DNA of 64,000 bases. Source: Chionis minor. Taxonomy: Eukaryota; Chordata; Aves; Charadriiformes; Chionididae. Positions 36,713 through 49,419 of the stretch are shown in pieces. A program made the translations under genes and the position numbers. The notes under the pieces were generated by a model. It made no database searches. It had not been told where the DNA came from and worked only from the letters and a program-made list of their open reading frames with translations. Location of the stretch: positions 62,001 to 126,000 of the forward strand of contig VZSF01006615.1 in assembly GCA_013398295.1 (NCBI GenBank). The letters are read 5' to 3'. The first letter of the stretch is position 1. The number at the start of each line of letters is the position of its first letter.

Positions 36713-38920
36713 TGCAGTTGATGGACCCATTTAATCTAGTTGGGGGGATGATGTTATTTCAGGGAATAAAGGGCCTGAAAAGAACTTTAAAAGCCTACGT
36801 ACCTGCAAAAATTATTTTAGGAGACCTGTTCTGTTTTTAAACATATTGGAACCTGAAATGAATTAACTGAAAAGGAGACCTGCAGCAAAGTTAGCTACAA
36901 TAAATACTTATTCCTAGGAACTTCCTCTGCCTTTACTACAGATATTGCCCATTAATATAGAAATGCCAACAAAATTTGCTTATTGTTAGTTCAAAGTCTT
37001 TTGGGTTCTGTGCGGTGTAGCTGAATGGCACAACTCAGAATTCACAGTCTAAGAAACTGGTAGAAAATACCTTCTTTAAGGCAATTCTACCGGAGCAGTC
37101 AGTGGGTGCACCTGCACAAAGTCAACTAAGCTCCATCTGTGCAACCCCTGACAGAGCATTCCTCTCTCTGCTGCTAGCTGTGTGTTCTTGTTTTCCCCTT
37201 TTGCTGGCACTAGCACTCATAAAACCACCACAACTGATCAGGGTTGGTTTTCAGCTAGATGACATCGCCACATAAATACATAAGATCTAATGGGCAGAAG
37301 AGATGCACCAGGAACTCTTAATGGGACTGTGTCCTTTAGTGGCTGCCGAGTTTTAGACCGGCTGCAGCCTATGGCACTGACTGCACTCCCTGCTTGCCTG
37401 TCCCAAAGTCTGTGCTACTGCCGCCCAGCAGGCAGAACGTCCTCTTCTCTGTGGTTTCTTCATCAATGTAGCCAGATGGTTTTTCTCCCTCAGGAGTCAC
37501 CCTTGCGCTTCAGTGAAGCAGATTCTCAGGAGGAGCTTGCTGTGTTTTCAAGACAGATTTCCTTTCTATTTTCATTATTCTTCCATCTCTCTGGGAGGAT
37601 GGTGTAGGAAGCATTTAAGTAAATAACTAAACCATGACAGGGAGTGGAACGAGTGACATTTCTGGCTTCTCTTTGCAGTCATCTGCCAAGACTTAGGTTG
37701 CAGAGAATTAGAACGCTTGAAGTAATAGTGGTTCAGTGTCCCTGTAAGACAGAACTTCTCACTGTGACTGGCTCACTGTCAATTTATAACCTGGAGCATG
37801 AAGTCTTTTAAATCCTCTGTAATTTTTCAACTGCAAGGGATTTGGGGAATCTTATCAGTGAAGAAATAATATTGTTAGGGTTTCTTTCTTGCAAGTGTTT
37901 CAAGCTTCGTATTAAATCTGTGAGCTCCTTGTGGTAGTTGGATTTGTCTAATATTTTCACATTTCAAAAGTTGCAAAAGTTGTGAAGTTTGTGTGCTGCC
38001 AGCACCAGGCATCTCCGAGTGACCTGGGTTACAGCTGGATGTAGACAGTTACGCATAAACATTCCTGCTATGTGACATTAATGAGTATGCTTTATTAAAG
38101 GATAACAACACTGCTTACCCAGAATATCTAATAAAGGAAACTGTCTGTTGTGCAATAGTATATTCCAAGCAATGGACCTGCTGCCCTGTCATTCTGATAA
38201 GAGCCTGTCACATCTAATATTCCAGCTTCATGACTCAAAGTTGGAAAGTGTCTCCACCTTGGCCCTGCATTGAGACAACACTTGCTTACCTCTGTAATCC
38301 ACGGTACTTGTAGGTTCCCTGCTTAAATTACGTTATAATTTTTTCTATACAGAAGTGCTCATATAACCACCTGATTTTCTGTTTAAATCCAACCAGTCAC
38401 AGTGATTTCCCGTGCCTGCAACCAGCTGCATACTGTCTATAAAGTATATACAGACCACGAGCTTTCCTGTCTTGGTTGCCTTGGTTCGAAGTCATAATAC
38501 TACGAAGCATTTCAGCTAGAAAGCAAGCTAAGATGAGCTGCAGTGCTGATACAAGTCATGCAAGTTAGATTAGTTGCTCTGAAATGCTACATATTATTTT
38601 TGCAGGGAGTCTTTAATGTCTCCAAGCTAACTGCACTGAGAAAAAAGGATTACTGCACAGTAACTTATAGTCATGTTTACCACATCACTACCTGACTGCG
38701 TGAGTAATAACCTGTGTTGCTGCTATAACCTCTCTAGTACAACTGCAAATATATTTTCCTATAACTCATCAACTAAAATAACGTCCATATCTGTGTGGTT
38801 TGAGAAATGCAGCATTCAAAACCTAACCTCAGAAATCAAACCAGTAGGCCCTAAACAGATGAGAATAAAATGCTAAGCACATCATCTCAGCCAGGAAAAA
38901 GGTTATTATTAAATGTTTTC

Positions 38921-38935
38921 ATATATATATATAAT
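38921..38935. repeat. short AT dinucleotide run
   Basis: Six AT units followed by AAT. It is short and likely to vary in length. Confidence 0.85.
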
Positions 38936-39059
38936 CTAGGAATGGGTTCAAAGTATTAATCAAAGCTATATTCTGGCTAGTCTTCCAGCTTTGCTCACTG
39001 CAGTAATTTTATTCTGTATACATGTGCAGAGAAAACACAAAAGGTCTTGGCATTTGAAA

Positions 39060-39650
39060 GACTGATAAAATTTAATTTGTAAGTTTGTCTGATAAACACT
39101 TCAAACATATCAAAGTGTAGGAAAAAATATTAAGCTTGACAAATAATATGTTTAAGGCACAAAAATTAAACTCTCGCATGCAAATCTAGGCTGTCTGCTC
39201 ACCAGAGATGGCATATTCCAGAAAATTCAGGTCTGACCCAGAGCACACAATGGCAATGGGATGACTCCAATTCCTTTTAATAGGCCGGGGAGCTAATTTT
39301 CAGGCAGCAGACTAAGAAGCCGTTCAAATTATCCTCCTGTGCTAGAATTCTTGTTTCTTTTATGGTTACTGCTTTATTCAAAGGAGGAATGGGCGGGGGG
39401 AGAGAGACATAACTATCTTTTAAAAAGCAGTTTCAAACAAGTGAGTAGCGGGTGTTGCTGTTGTGTTGGTGTTAAATGCTGTAATAAATTGGGGGTGATT
39501 CGATTTGACTTTCATGATATCTAAGGGAAATGAAAATAAAGTCTGCAGGAAATGTGTCAATTCCTCATACAAATCAAAATGGAGTGATTGTTTCTGTAAC
39601 AATAATATAGTTTGCCATAAACATTTCTGTCGGGAAAGCACTATTGTACT
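39060..39650. promoter_or_regulatory. candidate conserved noncoding block (composition only)
   Basis: This is repeat-free, high-complexity sequence with few homopolymers and several homeodomain-like and TALE-like words, for example TTTAATTTG near 39070 and a mixed segment at 39270-39360. Developmental enhancers in vertebrate gene deserts often look like this. It is an inference from texture only. No single motif here is decisive, and conservation cannot be judged from one sequence. Confidence 0.15.
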
Positions 39651-40324
39651 ATGATCACTGCAGCAAATAGCATTAGAAGATATACATATAGCAGTAGAAA
39701 TTAATTTTATGAACTATGCAGTTAAGGATATAGAAATTGTACCTGAGAGGAGCGGTGGGATTTGTTTGTGTGTGAGCACAGTACATGAAGCTGTGTACAG
39801 AAATACATTCTACGTTAAAAACCAGCACCAACAAAAACAAAACAAAACAAAACCAACAAACAAAAAAAAAAATCAATGAATAGATTTCTCTGTGGAATCA
39901 GAAGAGAACAGGAACACTGAGAAAAATAAGACATTAACAAAATGCAATCTCTAAGGTGTTCCTTCTTCATATGTTTGGTTGTTTTGTTTTTTTTTTTTAC
40001 AGAATAGAGAGAACTAACATTTCTCTTCATTGGTGGTTTAGGCTTCCAGCCACTTTCCCTTGTTTGTTCTGCATGCCTGTATAATGCAAAACCTAATGAA
40101 ATGTATTAAAAAGGGAGAAAATAAGCAAAACTGTTCAGGCCCTATATTTATGGTGTAATTCTGTCAACTTTCAGATTTTCCAGGAGCAAATACTAGCAAA
40201 TGCTTTTATATTGCACATTACACACTGATTAGCAAAGCCTTCTGGTCTGTAAAGTATTTTTTGCTTGTTTTAGAAATAAGCAGGTTTTTTATGCAGAAAA
40301 CCAATTATTTCTCACTGAACTGGG

Positions 40325-40342
40325 GCGGGGGAGGAACCCCGC
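40325..40342. repeat. short GC-rich perfect hairpin
   Basis: GCGGGG (40325-40330) and CCCCGC (40337-40342) form a perfect 6-bp all-GC stem with a GAGGAA loop. It is too short and isolated for a terminator or RNA gene call. Confidence 0.7.
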
Positions 40343-40595
40343 AGAGACAAGACACCAGTTTTCTGAATGAAAAAATGGACCAGCTGTACGTCACCTGGTG
40401 CTCACAACACCCAGAAATCTGAAGAGTCATTTCTATAGTCTGGAATAGCCATGAAGCAGAGGATGGGATGGACAGGATACTGTATGAACGACCAAAGTCT
40501 GCCCTCAGAAAAGATCATCAGGGCTTTCTGCATGATCCATCTCTAACATAAAAATGATTTTTGAAAAGAAGTATTTTCAAGAGAAGAACAAGGAA

Positions 40596-40615
40596 ATTCA
40601 GGCACATTCAGGCAC
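40596..40615. repeat. tandem duplication, period 10
   Basis: Two exact copies of ATTCAGGCAC lie head to tail at 40596-40605 and 40606-40615. Confidence 0.9.
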
Positions 40616-43600
40616 AGGGGCAGTAGTTAGAAGGGTGTGGTCTTCTGGAGATCTCCTAGTGTTTGGGAAAAAGCCATAACTAATACAGGTGAGAAAGCTA
40701 AAACGCATCTTAAATTGAAGATTGATAGACTGTTATTTACGTTTACATCTTGGCATCAATGCACCAGCCAACAAACTAGCTGTCCTAAAATGTACTAAGT
40801 CCTTTCCAAGGAAAAATAGAAAACGATCAGTTTTCCAGTCTCCAACAAACATCCTTTTTAATTCCAACATTTCAGCTGGACCTTTTAAAAAAACCACTCC
40901 TGGATGCAATAGTCAATGACTGCAAATTATTCACGTTTGTGGGACATATCCAGCACATCACAACTTAGAGCAACCTATGAATCAATAGATCTTAAGAAAC
41001 CAGAAGTTCTTCAGTAGCACAGTGGCATAAAGCTCTGTGTACTGGGTAGCTCAATTCTCTCTGAATCACTGCTCCACTTTCTTAATTTGGAAGTTGATGC
41101 TGTATTTGGATGTGTCAGTAGGGGTAACACAGATCCACATTGTAGTATTAATGGTCAAAGTTTGTACATGGCAAACAGTTTTCATATGGATTTCAAAAAA
41201 GGCAGATAACCAGCTCCCAGGAAAAATCTTCCAAGAGTAAAAAAAATTCAGGTAACACTTTTTGCAATTCCGTTTTGGGAAATTTCTGAACAACTGTGTC
41301 TCCAGTACATCTTATTTCATATTTTACCTACCTTTTTGGTTTTTTAAGTTAATTTTTTGTACATGTCATGTTCTTTTCTCTTTCCCATGACACATAACTT
41401 TAATTCATTTCAGTCTGCAGATTTTGTAATTAGCCCCATAGTACCTGCATTGCCTAATGTGGAATATAACCAGCAGCTCTGGAGAACTGAGATATTTGGG
41501 TCTGACATGCGTGGGAGATGTTCACTGCTCTTTAAATTGAAGGTGAGGGTCTTGCTGCATCTCTAGACAAGATATGCAGTTCAGAATAGCTTAGATAAAA
41601 TTCCTATCCCCTTTCAGTGAGCACAACTCCCAAAAACTTCCCTTAAACTAGGATTTCATAACAGGAATAAGGAAAAATAAGATGATTTTATTACATATTC
41701 TAACTACTGAAACCAATCAAAAATAATACATACCACTATCAGATACTCCTCTCCCCCCAAAAAAACCCAACAAAAAACCCCACCCCAACCCACAAATAAA
41801 CAGCGGGTTATGCATTGAGAAAAATACAAAAATAATAAAAAACAGCAGTCCTCTGACGTTCCTCTGATGTGACCCAAGGTCTAGGAAATGCCTTCATGAA
41901 ATTTAGGAATAACTTTCCCAATCAAGTACAAATCTATCAGTCAATACATGATCCAGGCACACGGTCAAAAGTGCTAATACTATTCTAACTGAATGGACAT
42001 AAAATATAGCTTTAATGTACTAGAAGTATTTTAGAATGACAGCTGTTTGTTATTCAGCCTGGACTGTAGGCATTATGAAACACAAATTTAATGTTCTTTC
42101 TTTTTTCTTAACAAATATTTAGGTACATTCAGCCTTTCGTGTACCAGTCAGGTAAATTTCCATGTTGCAGACACATGTGGTTTATTGTCTAATTGCTGTA
42201 TTTTTCCTATGACTGAAATAGATGATACTTATCAGATTAGATCCTTCATTTACACAATGTGTCCATGATAGGTTCTTTTGCTAAAGGAAACATCAGGCGT
42301 TTTTTTAAGTGCAAGTTACTCTTCACATAGTTCTCATCATGCTGTTGGCCAGTCTAGTCACGGAGAAAAGGACGATTCCAAATTGAAAGTTGTTTTTGAT
42401 ATTTTTCTACTTCAAGAATTTTGTTCATGCTCAAGTGAGTAAAAAATCACCAATCTTGTTTTACTGGGCATCTCAGCAGGATTCGACCCTGCCAAGACAT
42501 ACAATTATCATTACCCTTCCCTTCATGAACCTCTCAGAATATGTTATTGAGAACTGACTAGCTCATAACACCTTGCTTGGGCTCTGCAATTCCTCTGCTT
42601 GCCCAGAAATACACAGCCGGTACAAACAGCTGTACCTTCACAGAAGCCACTGAATCCAGGACAACTTCAGCTAGCTGAGAAGTTTCATTTCTGTGTTTTA
42701 GTGGTGCCTAGCTGATAACTTTTACAGCTATAGGATTCACTAAAGCATCACAAAAGTTGCATTTAAAGAAGAGAAGACAAAAAGACATGTCTGTAATACC
42801 ACAGAGCACCAGATGTGGCTGTAACCGCTAACAGTAACCCACCTCCCACACTCCAATCCTCCTGATCAGAGCCAGGGTTTAGAGATTTGTGTCACTTCCC
42901 TTGTATAATGAAGTACAAAACCAACCCAGCATTGTACACCTGAGGCTGCTCTACCAAAGTCTAAATGAGCAAACTTTGCATTTCCTTTCTAAAGGGAGGG
43001 CACGGGAATCAGAGGTTTCTGAAGACGCTCAAGCAGTCAGCTACAACACATTCCTAAGGCTTCCTGCGTTTCAGAGCCTTGCTCTGCCAAATTGCTGGCT
43101 GTGTAACTATGTTTGCTACAGATCTCTCTCCTGCTTCCAAATTTACTTTTTAATAGTATCACATAATAATTCCATTCATCTCTGCCCCAAAAAATTTACT
43201 TCCACAGACTTCCATTTCATTTTTCAAGCAATTTGCATTACAGCATTTCAGGCTGAAAAAGTCACTTTTTCTTTCCTGAGAAGAAAAAGAGCCATTATTA
43301 GGCTGAGACACAAAATTCATCCAAAAGAAGAAACAAACAAAAATGTGTCTGTTGCCTCATTTTACTGCAAAACAATCAATTCCATTGTATCAATATTTCT
43401 TTAAAAATAAAAAGCTTTCCCAAATCATGACCTTCTGCTGCCTCACTCTTGGCTATTTCATGGCTGACTTACAGCCTTGAGAAAAAAAAAAAAAGCTGCT
43501 CATTACAGAAAAATCGGTATAGCCTCAATTCCAGCAGCACAATCAGTTACTCCAGCTATTATTGTGACTAATAATCACATTGTCATGAATGAATTGGGGC

Positions 43601-44429
43601 AAAAGATGGGTGGTGAGAAATGCAAAGAAAACTGTGTACATAAATATCCATTACTATCAGTGGATGACAAAAATAAAATTAAAAAAGGTATCTAATGGGA
43701 GACAGATTTCTATTTTAAAGGCCACTATTAATTCCTTTTTTGTTCAGATGGACAGATATTGATTAAAACTTATGGCTAACACAGTCACATAGGTAACTTC
43801 AACAGCAGATGCTCTCATGAAACCCAGGGGAGAGAAAACCATTAGTGCCATCTTGGGTTGGTCATTTGAGAGTTTCCTTTCCTTCTTTTCCTTTGAAATG
43901 TAACGGAAAATAGTGTATAGCTGGGAAGGATTCTCAGTGACAAATGTTACATTTAGAGCTGTCATAAGCATATACTTTCCAGTATCAGTCTCCAGTGTGT
44001 GTGAAATCTCCTGAAGGCCTCCTTTGTATGCATTAGGTACTGGAGAAAGTTGACCTAGGATGAAAATATCCTGCCTTGAATCTTTTCACCGTCCTAAAGA
44101 TCAAGATATACAGCCAGATTGGGTCAAAGAGTTGCAGCTATAAAGAAAAGTCCTGATCTTTTTATCTTCTTATATTGCCTAGAAAATGGATTTATCCACA
44201 AATAGTGGAACGTTTAAAAGCTGCCTAGTAACTTGCTATAAAATTTAAAATTCTGTCTACTGGATGCCACGCATACGTGTCCACTACTTTCAAACAATTC
44301 CTATATTCACAATGCATATACACACAAAGAGGTTGTGTATTTTAACACATTTTGTTTCCATTTTTATGACAGAGAAGCAGTAAACTATGTCAAGTCCCCT
44401 TCCAGAAAATAAACCACGTATCAACAAAT

Positions 44430-44473
44430 TATAGAGATTAGGCACTCTTAAAATATAGAGATTAGGCACTCTT
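44430..44473. repeat. tandem duplication, period 24
   Basis: The 20-base string TATAGAGATTAGGCACTCTT occurs exactly at 44430-44449 and again at 44454-44473, with an AAAA spacer. Complete identity indicates a recent local duplication. Confidence 0.95.
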
Positions 44474-45418
44474 CCTCCTTTGAACAGTTTTTCCAGGATG
44501 CTGACTTTCAGAGTTACCTATTCATCACTACCTTCATCTGAGTTCTGAAAACTCAGCTCTTCTGAACGTGGGACAACCTAAAGGAGCATCCCCTTGATTT
44601 CAAAAGGCTTGTTATAACAAAAAATGGATGGGTTCTGCTTAAGGTCTTTGTAAGGATCTCATGCTATAGTGTTGCTCTTCAGTGTAAAGGCACTCTGCCT
44701 ACTTGACAACGACCTTAAAAGAAGTGAGGAAATAAAGTTCAATATTTCACAAAATTCTTGGTACAAATGAAGTCAGATTGCCTGAATCATTCCACAGTGC
44801 CACTTCATTTTGTAGTCTCTGGATTTCCCTCTATTTCAAGTTTAGAAAACGGATCACATTTCATATCTTTTTACTATTAAGCAAAATTCTGCAGTTGGCC
44901 ACAAATTAACAAAAAGACATCCAACAACTATTAGTTTTTGCTAATTTTTCTTGAATAAACCTCAACCATTTCACTCTGAATGCTAAAAAATATAAATGTT
45001 TAGTGGCCACATTTCCCAGAAAATATGCTTTTTCAATTCAAAATGATTTTTCAGTTAGAAATGTTGATTAGTTAAGACTTTTATATAATTATATAAGGTT
45101 ACCAAATTCATAGCAGATGAACTACAATGACTTCAAATGACACTTTTTCAGTTTACTAAGGAAATGACAAATTGCCTTTGACAACAGGGCCCTTTTAGAA
45201 GACAGACAAATTAGAAGTCTTTTTTTTCCCTTTACAATATCAAACCATACATTTAGAAATTCGTTCTTTGCATACTTGAATTTGATTATTTTTTTCTAAC
45301 AAAGAAGGCAGAAAGACTGGGAAGGAATATAGCTTTCTTCAGATGTAAAGAGTTTTGGCACGTAAGAACTATATTTGAAAACAAAAGACATATGAATTTC
45401 ATACATACTGGAGTTCAG

Positions 45419-45449
45419 ACCTGATCCAAAACCTGTTTAAGTAAATGGC
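45419..45449. repeat. possible half of a fold-back repeat, type B
   Basis: ACCTGATCCAAAACCTGTTT followed by AAGTAAATGG resembles the left arm of an ancient symmetric element with 'cctgatccaaagcccattgaagtcaatgg' wording. A clearer copy with both arms lies at 47869-47936. The right arm is not recognisable here, so the call is tentative. Confidence 0.3.
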
Positions 45450-46727
45450 TAATTTTAATGGATAAAAGGGACTATGAAAATTACAATTTATTACAAATTT
45501 GCTCTCCAGTTGCCTTGTGTCTCACACTGGTAAAAATGGAATTTCAATGGCTTCTTATTTCCTTGCAAATGCTGACTATTCCCACTGGTTCAGGATTATC
45601 AGTGCATGAGGTCCAGAAGCTCTGGTACTTCATAATTTGGTAAAAACAAAATCTAAATTGCAGGGATACGTTTATATCCTGTCCCTGTTCCCTTGCCCTT
45701 GTTTTCCTCTCTGTGGGATATTGTTGTGATTTCCTTCCGTTTATGAAAACTGAAACACCCAGACGAAAGAAAGGGAAAAACATGATCCCTGAAGAGAAAA
45801 CACCTGTGATCTTTATTTGTAAGCCATAACCATCACCAGAGAGGTGGGGAAGCATCTCTGCAATGCAGCCCCAAACAATGCAGCTTTCCTCACCTTTCAG
45901 ATAACATATGTTATGACAGGATAATTTAATCTGATGCTCTCCATTTCTTCCACGCTTTTTCTTTTCTTTTATAGGCCCCTGCTTCACTAGCATTTAATAG
46001 CATCGGGTTCAGAAACATTACTTATAAGGAGAGAAATCACAGTTTTTGCTTAGCCTTCTCCAAGCAAAAAAAAAAGTAGGAGCCCTCTGTTTCTGACCTG
46101 CTGATAACAGTGTTGGAAGTAAAACATAGCTAGAGCTCCAGAGGACTGCTGGCCTTTAGCACATTACACCCTCCAGTCAAGCCACAGCCAGGTCTGTCTA
46201 TGTCTATGTTCTCAGCATGGAGATTTTTCAGCAAACAATCCAGTTCAGTTAAAAGCAGACTTTTTCTACTGCAATGCCACTCATGTCACTGTTATTCCAA
46301 AATAATTGTCAGTGTCAGTCACTACACAGAGTCAGGATGAAAAGCATACTGCACAATCAATAATAACAGGATCCATGTCAAGTCACAAATTAAAAGCCTC
46401 TTACCTCAGAAAAAAATCAAGGACCTACTCTCTCACGCTCCTTCTTTCAACTCAGCCAAAGGGAATAATTCAAGGCCCAGGTGTGCAGTGCTGGGAGAGG
46501 GAAAGGAAATGTGCTTGTTATATGAAGCAGGTGTTGAATATTGTCATAACTGAGGCCAAGTTAATAACATTCTAATGGGCAGTAATAAAGAGTCAAAAGC
46601 AATAAAAAAGGAGAAAATAATCTCTAGAGTAATCATGCGGTACTTAATATACCTGGAGAGCAAAGGGCATTATTGAATGGGGGAGGAGGAGGGGTGCAGC
46701 AGAGGGAAAGGTGTGAGCAGAGAATTG
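45450..46727. other. unique noncoding stretch, no gene seen
   Basis: No gene. The 149-codon minus-strand frame over 45544-45993 has no domain, a basic N-terminus and no splice or promoter support. I regard it as a chance frame. A G-rich purine patch (GGGGGAGGAGGAGGGG) lies at about 46679-46695. Confidence 0.5.
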
Positions 46728-46810
46728 GATCTCAGCACAGTTTTTTCACTGGAAAATAGGGAAAACTGATACCCCCAAGATGACTGTAAGCTCAAAATTT
46801 TGATAAAGTA
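46728..46810 (+). repeat. probable MIR-type SINE fossil (plus strand)
   Basis: The string TCTCAGCACAGTTTTTTCAC followed by TGGAAAATAGGGAAAACTGATACC matches the MIR segment 'cctcagtttcctcatctgtaaaatggggataataatacc' in order and spacing. Flanking MIR parts are not recognisable. Confidence 0.45.
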
Positions 46811-47868
46811 GTGAATTTCCTAATACCAGCATACAATATGTTTGTGATCCCAAAAGCCTCTGGTGTTAGCTGGCATCAACAAAAATAATTCAGTATCCAT
46901 TGTTTGTCTCCTTTGATGTTTTGTTCACAACCAAACAACTTACAGAACCTGAGACCAAGCAAGTATAAATGCGCATCTCTGTGACTGTGTTAAATAAACA
47001 TTGAAGATGAACAAGGTACGTATGCAGAGGCTTCGTATTGCTACTATCTGTGTACAATCTGAAGTAGGGATTATTTGGGTAAAACATCTTCTATATTAAT
47101 TAATTTTTATTCACAGTAAAAATAAGTCACTTCTGTCTGTATGCAGGTTTTAAGAGGAAAAACAAATAAAATGGGAAAAGGCGGCATTATTTGCCTAAGT
47201 TGTCCAAATGCTATTCTGGAGTCTACATACAAAATTAAACGCATTCTCACAAAGGATTATGGCGTTTCCAGATTTAAAAATATACAGAATGTCAATATAT
47301 CTCAGAATTAAACTTTTTTGTAAATCCGAGGCCTTTCAAAGGCCTCTCCACTTGGGAAATGTTTGTGTTTCCTGGTGCACAGAGAGTTCTGAATGGAATT
47401 TTTCAATGCTAGCCTTTGCCTAGTGATGACACGCAGGCAGGGCCAGCTATGCATCATTTGTGTTTCTGTGCCTTGCATACTTGCCCTGTCTCACTGTTCT
47501 GTCGCAGGAAAATTATGGTCCACACGCCTTTAATTTTGGATGGAAACCCAGACTGTGGTACCCAGACAGTATGTTCATGTAGAAGACAAACACCAAGTTT
47601 ATCCAAAAACCCCCTCCAATTTATAAATGCAGTGTGCTTAGAAACTCAGTTGTAAAGAATGGTCTCTGGACTTCACTGACAGATTTTCATCCAACATTGC
47701 TACAGTCCACAACAGAAATTCAATGGCTCGTCTCCAGTTTATGCACTTCATGAACAAAAGTTAAATTTGTCATTAAAGCAAATGCAAAGGTAACCTGTCC
47801 ACACAGGTCCCCTGTGGGGTCAGAGAATTACCTGCTCTTGTGGAATGAGCAGTCATTTCCAAAGACAG
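46811..47868. other. unique noncoding stretch, no gene seen
   Basis: No gene or repeat recognised. Short frames at 47208-47423 and 47416-47655 lack domains. The fragment CACAGGTCCCCTGTGG at about 47802-47817 contains a small palindrome. Confidence 0.5.
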
Positions 47869-47936
47869 CCTCATCCAAAGGCTATGGAAATCACTGGTGG
47901 CATTTCATAGATTTGAGCTGGTTTTGGATCATGACC
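47869..47936. repeat. fold-back repeat, type B
   Basis: The left arm CCTCATCCAAAGGCTATGGA and the right arm AGCTGGTTTTGGATCATGACC are diverged reverse complements around a short centre with GAAATCACTGG. The plan matches an ancient amniote element of the form 'cctgatccaaagcccattgaagtcaatgg ... ccattgacttcaatgggctttggatcagg'. It is noncoding and symmetric; a MITE-like origin is an inference and the family name is unknown to me. Confidence 0.55.
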
Positions 47937-49403
47937 TATAAGAAAATGTGTCTATTCTAAGTGAAAGGAGGGAGGAGCAGAGAAGCTGTTGCCTGCCTTT
48001 GTTCATTTTATAACTCTGATATTTATACTGCCATGAACAAATATTCTGACGTCTCAAGCTGTCAGTGAAAAAGAACCATTTTCCCCTGTAAATAGAAATT
48101 GGTCCTTCTTTCTTGCTGCAGGAAATTAATTTGATTTGTATGTTGTCTGCACAATTTGAACAGTGTAAAAAAAACCACAGCAGACTGCTTCACTGAACCT
48201 GGCATCCATATACCACCTGCTGTAAAAGTTACATACTTTTGCAGTAATTAATGTACTTCATATTTAGCATGAATATGTTTCAAACCTTTCTTTCAGCTCT
48301 GATTTCTCCAGAAATTCCTATTTTTATCCTCAGTGTATTGCTGGTAATAACAACAAGGAAACTACTGCACTGGTTTAATGCTCTGACTCCTGGCTACCAT
48401 ATAATATAATAAGACAGCTTTCTTTCTATGCTATTTTAGAGTTTTTCATATCAACTCCCTGCAAAAATCTGTAAGCTTTTTCCGATCAGAGTTTTGAGGT
48501 CTTCAATATATGGCTTCCTCTCAAACTTCAGGGAGAAGTCAAGGTGCCCAGAACTCCTGGAAATCAAGATACTGTATTTATCTTTGACTTTTCAGTCTAA
48601 TTCATTAGGTAAGCAACTGAATCCAGACTTTCCACATAACCTTATCTCTATCCCTGCACAAAGCCAGCAATGCTTTGTCTGATCTGCCACTACTTAACCT
48701 ATCAGTGTACCAACTCTAAAGCCCTGGTTACACGTGTAATGTTTATTTCCCCATGGAAATGCCCAAATCCCATATGCTATACGAGTTAGAGGGGCAGTTT
48801 CAAGTCCTTGTTCCTGCTCCTATCACCTTACTACTTTATTTTAGCTGGAAAGATCTGAAAAGAAACTTAAATAAGGATCTGAGTTCAGTCAACAACTACT
48901 TGGACAGAGGAGGCATGAATTGCAGGCACAATTTCTTTCTGCTTAGGTCTTTGCCTCTACTCTGCTGAGCAAACTTTACTCTTACAATTCAAAGTGTCAA
49001 TTATATTGCCATTATCACTAAAGCAGAATACTTTTTCATAACTGAAGAATGATTTAGGAACTAAATAACTTGACATGGTGTCATATTTTATCCTAACACC
49101 TTCTAAAGATGCAAATGTACTCCATATACCCATTTTCCAAGAAACTAGACAAAAAGTGACAGCAAAAATATTTAAAGAGAAATGAACTCACTGGAAAAAG
49201 CATTAAAATACAGTGAAGGTAAATGTAATTGTTTTTAAGCCCAAAGTTTTTGTAAGATAAATTCAACATTGGACAAGCTCTTTAAAAATCAATTTGCACT
49301 TGCTTCCTCTATAAAGATTTATCCCAGAGAAAAAAAAAATCCATTAGTATTAAAGTGCTTAAAAACTTGGCAGACTATCTCCAAAGGCATCAATTTCTAG
49401 TGC

Positions 49404-49419
49404 TAATTACCACTAATTA
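49404..49419. promoter_or_regulatory. two TAATTA sites exactly 10 bp apart
   Basis: TAATTA occurs at 49404-49409 and 49414-49419, so both homeodomain cores face the same side of the helix. They lie in a mixed-complexity segment (about 49320-49470) that could be an enhancer. In AT-rich DNA such pairs also arise by chance. Confidence 0.22.

Larger units (their letters stand above)
36713..45418. other. long unique noncoding stretch, no gene seen
   Basis: No gene recognised. It holds an ATG-started 105-codon frame at 37290-37607 (GC-richer, no domain), an AT dinucleotide run at 38921-38935, a composition-based candidate conserved block at 39060-39650, a GC hairpin at 40325-40342 and two short tandem duplications. 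The longest frame in the window (42889-43404, 171 codons from a GTG) is AT-rich, has no domain and looks like a chance frame. Confidence 0.5.

Noticed and set aside
37290..37607. ATG-started 105-codon frame in a GC-richer patch
   Set aside because: Weak Kozak context (C at -3), no domain, and a low-complexity Phe/Leu/Ser C-terminus. Kept only as a note in the stretch entry.
38480..38500. GGTTCGAAGTC, like a tRNA T-loop
   Set aside because: No A-box, no acceptor stem pairing and no anticodon arm at the right distance, so no tRNA gene.
42889..43404. 171-codon plus-strand open frame, the second longest in the window
   Set aside because: It starts with GTG, is AT-rich with many Phe/Ser/Ile codons, has no domain or splice support, and is of a length expected by chance somewhere in 64 kb.
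45544..45993. 149-codon minus-strand open frame
   Set aside because: No recognised family, no promoter or splice context, and mixed composition; treated as a chance frame.
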